A stretch of DNA of 19,782 nt, taken from positions 1 to 19,782 of the forward strand of contig CAZFAA010000031.1 in the NCBI GenBank assembly GCA_964516605.1, read 5' to 3'. This DNA comes from GCA-2732805 sp964516605. Lineage in GTDB: Bacteria > Pseudomonadota > Gammaproteobacteria > Coxiellales > Coxiellaceae. The notes beneath the pieces were generated by a model. It was given only the letters and a program-made list of their open reading frames with translations, did not search any database and was not told the DNA's origin. The position numbers and the translations under genes were made by a program. Below, in pieces: positions 7,106-13,954 of the stretch. Position 1 is the stretch's first letter; each line of letters opens with the position of its first letter.

Positions 7106-7474
7106 TTACTGTCTAACAGCCTTACGCTTACCCTTGCGTGTACGTGCATTTGTTTTCGTCCGTTGACCGCGTACCGGTAATCCACGTCTATGGCGTATAC
7201 CTTCATAACAACCTAGATCAACTTTACGCTTGATGTGCATAGATACAGTACGTCGCAAATCACCTTCAATGGTATAGTTTTCAACGATTTCGTTACGAAT
7301 ACGATCCATATCTTCTTCTGTTAAATCTTTAATTTTCATTGTTGGTGACACATTAACTGCTTTACAGATTTGAATTGCCGTAATTCGGCCAATACCGTAA
7401 ATAGCAGTCAACGCAATTTCAGTATGCTTATTTACAGCAAGGTTTACACCTGATATACGTGCCGTTGCTGGCAT
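7106..7474 (-). CDS. rpsM: 30S ribosomal protein S13
   Basis: The 122-residue protein (E. coli 118) sits in the head of the small subunit and contacts the P-site tRNA and L5. It shows HTEIALTAIYGIGR, the GDLRRTVSMHIKRKVDLGCY block and the signature RHRRGLPVRGQRTKTNARTR, with a basic tail. The N-terminus (MPATARISGVN) has about three residues more than the usual MARIAGVN. It is the first gene of the alpha operon, preceded by its own promoter-like pair and a 7-bp stem-loop 4 nt before the Shine-Dalgarno GGAG. Confidence 0.98.
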   Translation of the reverse strand: MPATARISGVNLAVNKHTEIALTAIYGIGRITAIQICKAVNVSPTMKIKDLTEEDMDRIRNEIVENYTIEGDLRRTVSMHIKRKVDLGCYEGIRHRRGLPVRGQRTKTNARTRKGKRKAVRQ

Positions 7475-7490
7475 ATTTTATTCTCCAAAA

Positions 7491-7511
7491 TTTAAACAAT
7501 ACCTGTTTAAA
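7491..7511 (-). promoter_or_regulatory. stem-loop in the rpsM leader
   Basis: TTTAAAC (7505-7511 as transcribed) and GTTTAAA (7491-7497) form a perfect 7-bp stem with a 7-nt loop, ending 4 nt before the GGAG of rpsM. With a start near 7513 this hairpin would be at the very 5' end of the alpha-operon mRNA. A 5'-terminal hairpin could stabilise the message or mark a repressor site; neither is shown. Confidence 0.5.
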
Positions 7512-7519
7512 AGCCGCTA

Positions 7520-7548
7520 AGGATAGCTTTCAAACCCACAAAAAGCAA
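7520..7548 (-). promoter_or_regulatory. alpha operon promoter
   Basis: On the minus strand, TTGCTT (7543-7548) and TATCCT (7520-7525) are spaced exactly 17 bp. This lies between rpmJ and rpsM, where the alpha operon promoter is found in E. coli. The predicted transcript starts near 7513, giving a leader of only about 38 nt. Confidence 0.6.
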
Positions 7549-7611
7549 GCCTTTTTGTCATGCTGCATGCGACCATCAATGTGATCACAACATCTAAAAA
7601 TTAAGACGTTT

Positions 7612-7725
7612 TTATCCTTGTCTTTGCTTATGACGTCCATCTTTACAAATCACGCGAATACGACCATTACGACGTATAATTTTGCAATTTCTGCAAATTT
7701 TTTTAATTGATGCTCTCACTTTCAT
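7612..7725 (-). CDS. rpmJ: 50S ribosomal protein L36
   Basis: This 37-residue protein translates from ATG 7725 to TAA 7612-7614. It starts MKVRASIKKICRNCK and ends GRHKQRQG, the standard L36 ends. The zinc ribbon is intact (Cys11, Cys14, Cys27, His32), so this is the zinc-binding form. It is the smallest large-subunit protein and binds 23S rRNA near the L7/L12 stalk base. GGAG is 7 nt upstream, and a TCGCC/GGCGA stem-loop (7741-7753) stands just before it. It follows secY after 112 bp and closes the spc cluster, as in E. coli. Confidence 0.97.
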   Translation of the reverse strand: MKVRASIKKICRNCKIIRRNGRIRVICKDGRHKQRQG

Positions 7726-7740
7726 CTTTATTCTCCACCA

Positions 7741-7753
7741 TCGCCTAAGGCGA
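7741..7753 (-). promoter_or_regulatory. short stem-loop before the rpmJ ribosome binding site
   Basis: TCGCC (7741-7745) and GGCGA (7749-7753) form a 5-bp GC-rich stem with a 3-nt loop, 4 nt upstream of the GGAG of rpmJ. The remaining secY-rpmJ gap is purine/pyrimidine-skewed but otherwise featureless. Confidence 0.4.
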
Positions 7754-7837
7754 ATTTCTATTTTTGAGGGTTATGCTGCCTACCATCCCCCTACTCTTAC
7801 CCACCATAAATGGAGGGAAGAAAGAGATTAGATTTGT

Positions 7838-9166
7838 TTATCGAATTAACCCCATCTTCGAGCCCTTGACCTTCGATTTTTTCATCAAAGATTCATATTG
7901 GTGGCTCATTAAATGTGCCTGCACCTGCGACATGAAATCCATGATTACAACCACTACAATCAACAACGATGTTCCCCCAAAATAAAATGGGACATGCCAA
8001 AATACAATCAAAAACTGTGGTAACAATGACACTAATGCTAAATAAATTGAACCCACCAATGTTAAACGTGTCATGACCTTATCAATATATTGCGCTGTCT
8101 GCTCCCCAGGACGTATCCCTGTAATAAATGCACCACTCTTCTTTAAATTCTCTGCTGTATCCTTTGGGTTAAACGTCAAAGCCGTATAAAAAAAACTAAA
8201 AAACACCACCATAATCGCATAAATAATAATGTAGCCCGGTGAACCAAATCCAAACAATAAGTTAAATTCATTTAACCAACCAAATCCCTTCACTGTTCCA
8301 AAAAATTGCGCCAGTGTCGTTGGGAATAAAATAATACTTTGCGCAAAAATAGGCGGGATTACACCAGCCATATTAATTTTGAGCGGTAAATGACTGCTCT
8401 GTGCTGCATACAATTTTCTACCTTGTTGACGCTTAGCGTAGTTAATTGTAATCCGTCGCTGCGCCCTTTCAAAATAAACCACGACCAACACCACAACGGC
8501 AATAATGATGAATAAGAAAATAATCGTAATCATCTTCATTTGGCCCTGGCGAACCTGTAAAAAAACTTCACCAAGCGCTGATGGTAAGCGCGCACAAATA
8601 CCAGAGAAAATAATCAGTGAGATGCCATTACCAACACCGCGCTCTGTCATTTGCTCACCCAGCCACATCAAAAACATTGTACCTGTGACCAGAGTAATCG
8701 TTCCTACAAAATAAAAACTAAATCCTGGGTCAATCGCAATTCCATTACTCACTAACCATTTGCAAATACCTAAACCTTGTACCAAGGATAAACCCAGCGT
8801 GCCATAACGCGTATACTGATTTATCTTACGCTTTCCTTGCTCACCTTCTTTTTGCAATTGCTTCAACTGCGGCGACACAGCTGTATACAACTGGACAATA
8901 ATCGATGCCGATATATACGGCATAATCGACAATGCAAAAATAGTCATACGACTCAAAGAGCCACCCGAAAACATGTTAAACATGCCGAGCAATCCGTCCG
9001 AATGCGTATTAAACAATTCGGCTAATCGTGCTGGATTAAGTCCTGGTACCGGTACATAGGATCCCAGTCTAAAAACAGCGATACCAATGAACACCGCTAA
9101 TAGGCGTTTCTTTAATTCAGATAATCCACCTGATGAGAGGCCGCCGCCTAATTTAGCTTTTGCCAT
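7838..9166 (-). CDS. secY: protein translocase subunit SecY
   Basis: The 442-residue protein (E. coli 443) forms the ten-helix channel of the SecYEG translocon, through which proteins cross or enter the inner membrane. The cytosolic N-terminus, LGSYVPVPGLN before the plug, NMFSGGSLSRMTIFALSIMPYISASIIVQL in pieces across helix 2, and GVGNGISLIIF are all recognisable, as is the Arg-rich cytosolic loop (AQRRITINYAKRQQGRKLY) contacting ribosome and SecA. The late IRPGEQTAQYIDKVMTRLT block matches the family. It lies between rplO and rpmJ, the usual spc position. The ATG at 9166 is preceded by AAGGA. Confidence 0.98.
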   Translation of the reverse strand: MAKAKLGGGLSSGGLSELKKRLLAVFIGIAVFRLGSYVPVPGLNPARLAELFNTHSDGLLGMFNMFSGGSLSRMTIFALSIMPYISASIIVQLYTAVSPQLKQLQKEGEQGKRKINQYTRYGTLGLSLVQGLGICKWLVSNGIAIDPGFSFYFVGTITLVTGTMFLMWLGEQMTERGVGNGISLIIFSGICARLPSALGEVFLQVRQGQMKMITIIFLFIIIAVVVLVVVYFERAQRRITINYAKRQQGRKLYAAQSSHLPLKINMAGVIPPIFAQSIILFPTTLAQFFGTVKGFGWLNEFNLLFGFGSPGYIIIYAIMVVFFSFFYTALTFNPKDTAENLKKSGAFITGIRPGEQTAQYIDKVMTRLTLVGSIYLALVSLLPQFLIVFWHVPFYFGGTSLLIVVVVIMDFMSQVQAHLMSHQYESLMKKSKVKGSKMGLIR

Positions 9167-9207
9167 GTACTGTCATTCCTTAAATTTATTCAGCGAAAAT
9201 CAGTTTG

Positions 9208-9651
9208 CTATTCGAAATCTACAACCGAGCCACCTTTGGCTTCAATCGCAGCCTTAGCACCTTTAGTTACGCTAATGCCTTTCACAGTAACAGCACGAGC
9301 CACTTCACCCGATAAAATAATTTTTACCTGTTTCACAGTACTGCTAATTAAATTTGCGCGGCGTAATGTAATCAAATCAACTAAATCGCCTTCAATACTA
9401 TCCAATTCACTCAAACGAATCTCAGCTTTACGCAATGACTGACGTGATGTAAAACCAAATTTTGGTACACGACGCTGCAATGGCATCTGTCCGCCTTCAA
9501 AACCAATTTTGTGATAACCACCAGAACGTGACGTTTGACCTTTATGACCACGTCCGCAGGTTTTACCTTTAGTACAGCCAATACCGCGCCCAACACGACG
9601 TCTATCTTTCTTTGAACCTTCTGTTGGCTTCAGTGTATTTAAACGCATCAT
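9208..9651 (-). CDS. rplO: 50S ribosomal protein L15
   Basis: L15 is a late-assembling core protein of the large subunit. The conserved N-terminus RLNTLKPTEGSKK, the glycine-rich GRGIGCTKGKTCGRGHKGQ and EGGQMPLQRRVPKFGF identify it. The frame opens with several Met codons (9657, 9651, 9648). I choose 9651 (MMRLNTL, 147 residues) because it sits 7 nt from GAGG and overlaps the rpmD stop as ATGA, implying coupling; 9648 is almost as good. Two cysteines in the glycine-rich arm (GCTKGKTCG) are less common than Ser or Gly there; no zinc site is implied. Confidence 0.96.
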   Translation of the reverse strand: MMRLNTLKPTEGSKKDRRRVGRGIGCTKGKTCGRGHKGQTSRSGGYHKIGFEGGQMPLQRRVPKFGFTSRQSLRKAEIRLSELDSIEGDLVDLITLRRANLISSTVKQVKIILSGEVARAVTVKGISVTKGAKAAIEAKGGSVVDFE

Positions 9652-9839
9652 GAACATTCCTCAACTTTTAATAAATAACTGGCCTTGTTAATCATGCCGC
9701 GGTTGCAAGGTGTATCCAGCAGCTCTCTGCTCTGATGTATTTTCTTCAAACCAAGACCTTTCACACATTCTGCATGACCCGGCTTGCGGCCATAAATACT
9801 GCGCACTAACGTTACTTTGACCTTTTTTACATTACTCAT
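9648..9839 (-). CDS. rpmD: 50S ribosomal protein L30
   Basis: This 63-residue protein has VKVTLVRSIYGRKPGH, a LGLKKIHQSREL block, and ends NKASYLLKVEE plus Cys-Ser. It is the small two-stranded L30 of the central protuberance side of the large subunit. Adjacent ATGs at 9842 and 9839 are both possible; GGAG is 7 nt from 9839, which is preferred, and the upstream extension to 9887 runs inside rpsE. Some gammaproteobacterial intracellular lineages lose rpmD, so its presence is worth noting. Its stop overlaps the rplO start. Confidence 0.95.
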   Translation of the reverse strand: MSNVKKVKVTLVRSIYGRKPGHAECVKGLGLKKIHQSRELLDTPCNRGMINKASYLLKVEECS

Positions 9840-9843
9840 CATG

Positions 9844-10362
9844 CTACTCCATAATCTCTGCAACAGTCTTTCCGCGCTTTGCAGCAACAGACTCAGGGGT
9901 TGCCATACTTTTTAAGCCATCGATCGTTGCGCGCACCACATTAATTGGGCTGCTTGAACCAATACACTTAGCTAATATATTTTCAACGCCAATTACTTCA
10001 AAAATAGCGCGCATCGCACTTCCTGCAATGACACCTGTACCTTCAGGAGCTGGGATCATCAACACCTTGCTCGCACCATGACGGCCACGAATAGTGTGCT
10101 GAATAGTGTTACCTTTAAGTTGTATCTCAACCATGCTACGACGCGCTGCTTCAGTCGCTTTTTGAATTGCCACAGGCACTTCTAGTGCTTTGCCACGGCC
10201 AAAACCAATACGCCCCTTACCATCTCCAGCAACGACTAACGCAGAAAAGCCCATTTTACGGCCGCCTTTCACCGTTTTTGATGTACGTTTTACATCAACT
10301 AGTTTTTCAATAATCTCGTCACTAGCATTATGACTGTTTTGCTGCTTTTCTTTACCACGCAT
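9844..10362 (-). CDS. rpsE: 30S ribosomal protein S5
   Basis: The 172-residue protein (E. coli 167) lies at the mRNA entry channel with S3 and S4 and affects decoding fidelity. The double-stranded-RNA-binding domain includes RTSKTVKGGRKMGFSALVV, in the loop where spectinomycin-resistance changes occur in E. coli; that loop looks wild type. GDGKGRIGFGRGKA and the C-terminal SPINVVRATIDGL and VAAKRGKTVAEI are standard. The N-terminus carries a few extra polar residues. ATG 10362 follows rplR after 14 nt with GAGG upstream. Confidence 0.98.
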   Translation of the reverse strand: MRGKEKQQNSHNASDEIIEKLVDVKRTSKTVKGGRKMGFSALVVAGDGKGRIGFGRGKALEVPVAIQKATEAARRSMVEIQLKGNTIQHTIRGRHGASKVLMIPAPEGTGVIAGSAMRAIFEVIGVENILAKCIGSSSPINVVRATIDGLKSMATPESVAAKRGKTVAEIME

Positions 10363-10376
10363 ACGTTGTTAACCTC

Positions 10377-10733
10377 TTAGAATAACATTCCATTTTCACG
10401 AGCCGCATCAGCTAATGCTTTGATACGACCATGAAATTTAAATCCTGAACGATCAAAAGCCACCTGTTGAATGTTGGCTGATGCCGCACGCTTCGCAATT
10501 AATGCACCGACTTTTGCTGCGGCGTCAGTATTGCCTGAATACTTAAGCTCAGTACGTAATTCTTTATCCAGTGTTGAAGCACTGACTAAAACCCTAGAGC
10601 CACAGGGTGAAATAACCTGAGCATAAATATGTCTTGGCGTGCGGTTCACACAAAGACGATTAACAGCTAATTCTTTTATCTTAGCTCGAGTACGTTTCGC
10701 TCTACGCAGTCTTGATATCTTTTTGCTAATCAT
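10377..10733 (-). CDS. rplR: 50S ribosomal protein L18
   Basis: The 118-residue protein (E. coli 117) binds 5S rRNA with L5 in the central protuberance. It has a very basic N-terminus (RLRRAKRTRAKIKEL), RTPRHIYAQVI, and the C-terminal FDRSGFKFHGRIKALADAAR signature. Its ATG overlaps the rplF stop by one base (TAATG), a configuration used repeatedly in this cluster and indicating translational coupling. Confidence 0.98.
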   Translation of the reverse strand: MISKKISRLRRAKRTRAKIKELAVNRLCVNRTPRHIYAQVISPCGSRVLVSASTLDKELRTELKYSGNTDAAAKVGALIAKRAASANIQQVAFDRSGFKFHGRIKALADAARENGMLF

Positions 10734-11269
10734 TATTTTTTCTTACCTTCTTTTAATATGATCTGCTCACCTACATAACGAATACCCTTTCCTTTATAAG
10801 GCTCAGGTGGTCGTATGCGACGGATATTAGCCGCAATCTGCGCAACCAACTGCTTATCTGCAGACGTTAAAACAATTTCTGTTTGCGTTGGTGTTGCCAC
10901 ATCAACACCCTCAGGCATTTCCATTTGAACAGGATGTGAAAAACCAACTGTCAAATCCAATACCTTACCATTCGCTTTAGCACGATAACCAACACCACGC
11001 ATCTCAAGTTTACGCTCAAACCCAGTTGTTACACCCAGCACCATATTACTCACCAAGGCACGCATAGTACCTGTCAAAGCGTTAGCTTCATGTGAGCTAT
11101 CATTTGGTGCGAATTGCAATTCATCATTTTCATACAAGAGCGAAACCAAAGGATGGATATCCTGAGTTAACTCACCATTCTTGCCTTTTACCTTGAGTGT
11201 TTTTTCTTGAAGATTCACTTCAACACCTTTAGGTACTGTTATAGGATTTTTCCCGACTCGACTTACCAC
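10733..11269 (-). CDS. rplF: 50S ribosomal protein L6
   Basis: The 178-residue protein (E. coli 177) binds near the sarcin-ricin loop and the factor-binding region. Both repeated L6 domains are present: VKGKNGELTQ in the first and LGFSHPV-like GFSHPVQMEMP, TEIVLTSADKQ and RRPPEPYKGKG-like RIRPPEPYKGKGIRY in the second. The start is GTG at 11269 with AGGAG 6 nt upstream. It is separated from rpsH by 197 bp with four hairpins, whereas this junction is normally only a few nucleotides. Confidence 0.98.
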   Translation of the reverse strand: MVSRVGKNPITVPKGVEVNLQEKTLKVKGKNGELTQDIHPLVSLLYENDELQFAPNDSSHEANALTGTMRALVSNMVLGVTTGFERKLEMRGVGYRAKANGKVLDLTVGFSHPVQMEMPEGVDVATPTQTEIVLTSADKQLVAQIAANIRRIRPPEPYKGKGIRYVGEQIILKEGKKK

Positions 11270-11289
11270 AATAATCTCCTACTCTACCA

Positions 11290-11445
11290 GCAATGCCCTA
11301 TGGGAATTGCAACATTGCGCGAGGGGGTTTACAAAGAAGAAAATCGCGTCATTTTCTCCTTTGCCCATACAATACGAACTGAAAAAGTTCGTGAACCGCA
11401 TGGTAATAAATCTGATTTTCACCTACAAAATGACTAGCCATTTTG
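11290..11445 (-). other. four tandem hairpins in the rpsH-rplF gap
   Basis: The 197-bp gap (11270-11466) contains four perfect stems. In transcript order they are CAAAATG/CATTTTG (11439-11445 with 11426-11432), ACGAACT/AGTTCGT (11386-11392 with 11374-11380), AGAAAAT/ATTTTCT (11351-11357 with 11338-11344) and GCAATG/CATTGC (11313-11318 with 11290-11295, with an inner CCC/GGG). The loops are 5-6 nt except the last. No open frame of note lies in the gap. It may be a structured leader for the downstream half of the spc operon or a small inserted element. It is not visibly related to the ssb-flanking repeats. Confidence 0.5.
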
Positions 11446-11466
11446 ATAATTTGGCGCAAATCCCCA

Positions 11467-11862
11467 TTACTCTACAAAGCAAATTATCTCACCACCTTCA
11501 CCAATGCGGCGCGCCTCACGACACGACATCACACCTTTTGAAGTAGATACAATTGCTAGCCCAAGACCATTACGCACTTCGGGTAGCTCTGTTTTATTCT
11601 TATAAATGCGCAGGCCCGGACGACTCACACGTTTTAAGTTATCAATTACAGGTTTACCTTCATAGTATTTTAAAACGATAATTAAAGTATGGTCGCAAAT
11701 CGCACCTTCTTCACGAAAACCTACAATATAACCTTCATTCTCTAATACCTTAGCAATAGCAACCTTCATTTTTGAATGCGGCATACTCACTTCTTTTTTA
11801 TTCACTGCTTGCGCATTACGAATGCGTGTTAACATATCTGACACAGGATCTTGCATTGTCAT
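11467..11862 (-). CDS. rpsH: 30S ribosomal protein S8
   Basis: The 131-residue protein (E. coli 130) binds helix 21 of 16S rRNA and, in E. coli, represses the spc operon at a copy of that site near the rplE start. MTMQDPVSDMLTRIRNAQ and the C-terminal GLGLAIVSTSKGVMSCREAR, ending GGEIICFVE, are diagnostic. ATG 11862 is chosen because AGGAG lies 8 nt upstream and MTMQDP fits the family; the longer TTG start at 11880 would bury the Shine-Dalgarno. The gene follows rpsN by 11 nt. Confidence 0.97.
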   Translation of the reverse strand: MTMQDPVSDMLTRIRNAQAVNKKEVSMPHSKMKVAIAKVLENEGYIVGFREEGAICDHTLIIVLKYYEGKPVIDNLKRVSRPGLRIYKNKTELPEVRNGLGLAIVSTSKGVMSCREARRIGEGGEIICFVE

Positions 11863-11873
11863 TCTATCTTCTC

Positions 11874-12173
11874 CTACCAACTTGCCTTTCTAAGGCCTGG
11901 CACTAAACCTAAAACCATTGCTTCACGTAAATGAATACGACACAAACCAAATTTACGCAAAGTTCCATTTGGTCGACCACAAAATTGACAACGATCACGT
12001 ATACGAATTGGGCTCTCATCACGTGGGCACTTTTGCAATTTCAATATGGCGGCTTCTTGCTCTTCTGGAGTGCCAATACGGATAAGCTCCTTCAGTTCTA
12101 ACCGCTTTGCTTTCGCCTTAGTTGATTTCTTAATGCGTCTATTATTTCGAGCAATTGCTGCCATAGTTGCCAT
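11874..12173 (-). CDS. rpsN: 30S ribosomal protein S14, long form with zinc-type motif
   Basis: The 99-residue protein has the length of the long S14 of Gammaproteobacteria (E. coli 101) and the C-terminal LVPGLRKASW. It also carries RCQFCGRPNG, then FGLCRIHLRE: C-x2-C-x12-C-x2-H, the exact spacing of the zinc ribbon of short zinc-binding S14 (C-x2-C-x12-C-x2-C) with His in the last place. E. coli S14 has no such cysteines. S14 packs in the 30S head with S3 and S10. Starts at 12173 (MATMAAIARNNRR) or 12164 (MAAIARNNRR) are both possible. It lies between rplE and rpsH, as usual. Confidence 0.96.
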   Translation of the reverse strand: MATMAAIARNNRRIKKSTKAKAKRLELKELIRIGTPEEQEAAILKLQKCPRDESPIRIRDRCQFCGRPNGTLRKFGLCRIHLREAMVLGLVPGLRKASW

Positions 12174-12181
12174 ATCTTACC

Positions 12182-12733
12182 TCAATCCTTCACATCATCT
12201 TTAAAAGGGAACCCAAACGCTCTAAATAAAGCACGAGCTTCTTTGTCAGTTTTTGCAGTAGTCGTGATTGTGACATCTAAACCACGAATCGCATCAATTT
12301 TGTCATATTCGATCTCTGGGAATACAATCTGCTCTTTAATGCCTAGACTGTAATTACCACGACCATCAAAAGACTTAGCGCTGTAACCCCTAAAATCACG
12401 AATACGTGGAATGGCGATGCACACAAGGCGCTCGAAAAATTCCCACATACGATCACGACGCAGTGTTACTTTACAGCCAAGTGGCCAGCCATCACGAATT
12501 TTAAAGCCAGCAATCGATTTGCGTGCCAACGTGGTAACAGGTTCTTGACCTGAAATTTTTGCCATGTCAGTGCGAGCATGGGCTACGATTTTCTTGTCGC
12601 CAACCGCTTCACCTAAACCCATATTCAAAGTAATTTTTGTGATTTTCGGAACCTGCATAACAGTTTTATAACCAAATTCTTTCATCATCTGGTCAACGAT
12701 TTTGTCACGATAGAGTTGTTGATATGTTGTCAT
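12182..12733 (-). CDS. rplE: 50S ribosomal protein L5
   Basis: The 183-residue protein (E. coli 179) binds 5S rRNA in the central protuberance and touches the P-site tRNA and S13. LYRDKIVDQMMKEFGYKTVMQVPKI is at the N-terminus in the usual place. KITLNMGLGEAVGDKK, the TLARKSIAGFKIRDGWPLGCKVTLR block, FRGYSAKSFDGRGNYSLGIKEQ and FPEIEYDKID all match. It follows rplX by 15 nt. In E. coli the S8 repressor site is at this start; I did not find a clear 16S helix-21 mimic here by eye. Confidence 0.98.
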   Translation of the reverse strand: MTTYQQLYRDKIVDQMMKEFGYKTVMQVPKITKITLNMGLGEAVGDKKIVAHARTDMAKISGQEPVTTLARKSIAGFKIRDGWPLGCKVTLRRDRMWEFFERLVCIAIPRIRDFRGYSAKSFDGRGNYSLGIKEQIVFPEIEYDKIDAIRGLDVTITTTAKTDKEARALFRAFGFPFKDDVKD

Positions 12734-12748
12734 TACGATCTCTGCCTA

Positions 12749-13066
12749 TTAAACATCAATAACTTCGCCGTTCGACTTAAAGCAACGGACTCTTTTACCA
12801 TCTTCTAAAACCTTAATCCCAACTCGATCTGCACGATTTGTTTGTGGATTTAAGATCGCCAAATTTGAAACATGCACACCTGCTTCACGCTCAATAATAC
12901 CACCCTGATCATTTTTCTGTGGATTACCTCGAACATGTTTTTTAATCAAGTTAACACCTTCAACGATTATACGTTCTTTCTTTGCAAACTTAAGCACACG
13001 ACCCATGCGCCCCTTATCTTTTCCTGCTAACACAACTACTGTGTCACCTACTTTAATTTTTTGCAT
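12749..13066 (-). CDS. rplX: 50S ribosomal protein L24
   Basis: The 105-residue protein (E. coli 104) starts assembly of the large subunit and lies near the tunnel exit. The KOW motif occupies the N-terminus (KVGDTVVVLAGKDKGRMGRV), followed by VEGVNLIKKHVRGNPQ, the IIEREAGVHVSNLAILNP block and RVGIKVLEDGKRVRCFKSNGE. It begins at ATG 13066, directly abutting the rplN stop (TAA then ATG), so the pair is probably coupled. Confidence 0.98.
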   Translation of the reverse strand: MQKIKVGDTVVVLAGKDKGRMGRVLKFAKKERIIVEGVNLIKKHVRGNPQKNDQGGIIEREAGVHVSNLAILNPQTNRADRVGIKVLEDGKRVRCFKSNGEVIDV

Positions 13067-13432
13067 TTAGAGCACCTCTAGCGCTAAAGAAACAATTTTC
13101 ATAAAGCCAGTACGTAATTCACGCGTCACTGGTCCAAAGATACGAGTACCTATTGGCTGTTTCTGCGCATTCAGTAATACGACCGCATTAGAATCAAAGC
13201 GAATCAGAGAACCATCATCACGACGAACGCCTTTACGCGTGCGTACAACAACAGCAAACATCACGTCACCCTTCTTAACCTTACCACGAGGTATTGCTTC
13301 CTTTATTGTAACCTTAATAACATCACCAATACCGGCATAACGACGCTTAGAACCACCCAACACCTTAATGCACATGGCCCTTCTTGCTCCGCTATTATCA
13401 GCGATATTAACAACTGATTCTGTCTGAATCAT
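13067..13432 (-). CDS. rplN: 50S ribosomal protein L14
   Basis: The 121-residue protein (E. coli 123) sits at the subunit interface and contacts 16S rRNA and L19. MIQTESVVNIADNSGARR, the CIKVLGGSKRRYAGIGDVIKVTIKE block, FDSNAVVLLN and the C-terminal GTRIFGPVTRELR are canonical. It is the first spc gene in E. coli numbering, but only 14 nt separate it from rpsQ. No separate spc promoter is visible, so S10 and spc appear to be one transcription unit. Confidence 0.98.
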   Translation of the reverse strand: MIQTESVVNIADNSGARRAMCIKVLGGSKRRYAGIGDVIKVTIKEAIPRGKVKKGDVMFAVVVRTRKGVRRDDGSLIRFDSNAVVLLNAQKQPIGTRIFGPVTRELRTGFMKIVSLALEVL

Positions 13433-13446
13433 GTACCTTCTCCAAA

Positions 13447-13764
13447 TTAACCTACGCTTTGTGCGCGCTCTTTAATTTCAACTAACATCCAACTCTTGGT
13501 TTTAGAGATTGGACGACATTCACGAATCAGCACTAAATCACCAGAACCACATTCATTTTTTTCATCATGGACATGTAATTTAGTTGTTCGAGTAATATAT
13601 TTACCGTATTTAGGATGCTTTACACGTCGCTCTACTTTAACAACAATGCTTTTATCCATTTTATCGCTAATAACAACACCAACCACTTCGCGTGCCATGG
13701 ATACTTTTTTATTATCCGCTGCAGTGCCGATCACTTCAGGCGCCATAGATTCTTTATTCGCCAT
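13447..13764 (-). CDS. rpsQ: 30S ribosomal protein S17, N-terminally extended
   Basis: This S17 has 105 residues against 84 in E. coli. The OB-fold core is clear: VGVVISDKMDKSIVV, VKHPKYGKYITRTTKLHVHDE, then CGSGDLVLIRECRPISKTKSW. About 20 extra residues (MANKESMAPEVIGTAADNKK) precede it. ATG 13764 is chosen because AGGAG is 8 nt upstream; a core-length start at the Met of MAREVVG has no Shine-Dalgarno, and the 13782 start would overlap the Shine-Dalgarno. The gene overlaps the end of rpmC by 11 nt. S17 binds the 5' domain of 16S rRNA early in assembly. Confidence 0.95.
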   Translation of the reverse strand: MANKESMAPEVIGTAADNKKVSMAREVVGVVISDKMDKSIVVKVERRVKHPKYGKYITRTTKLHVHDEKNECGSGDLVLIRECRPISKTKSWMLVEIKERAQSVG

Positions 13765-13954
13765 TTTGACGCTCCTTCTCATTGAGAATGGTTTTCACAC
13801 GGGCGATATCGTGACGCACTCTTTTAAAGCTATGCGGACGAGCTGTCTCACCTATACCTCTTTGCATACGCAAATTAAACTGTTCACGTCGCAATTCAAG
13901 CAATTCATTTTTTAATGCATCTACCGATTTTTCACGTAATTCTGCTGCTTTCAT
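13754..13954 (-). CDS. rpmC: 50S ribosomal protein L29
   Basis: The 66-residue protein (E. coli 63) is a two-helix hairpin at the tunnel exit beside L23, part of the docking platform for nascent-chain factors. MKAAELREKSVDALKNELLE and LRREQFNLRMQRG are typical. Its ATG directly follows the rplP stop (TAA-ATG), and its last codons overlap the rpsQ start by 11 nt, so all three are likely coupled. Confidence 0.97.
   Translation of the reverse strand: MKAAELREKSVDALKNELLELRREQFNLRMQRGIGETARPHSFKRVRHDIARVKTILNEKERQNGE

Noticed and set aside
7580..7589. TGTGATCACA palindrome as a CRP site between rpmJ and rpsM
   Set aside because: CRP half-sites need a 6-bp spacer; here they are contiguous, and the site is upstream of a constitutive-looking ribosomal promoter.
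11207..11546. Plus-strand open frames across the rpsH-rplF gap
   Set aside because: They run antisense into rplF and rpsH, have no ribosome binding site, and resemble no known protein.
11863..11880. TTG start giving a longer S8
   Set aside because: It overlaps the AGGAG that serves the ATG at 11862, and the added residues are not in the family.
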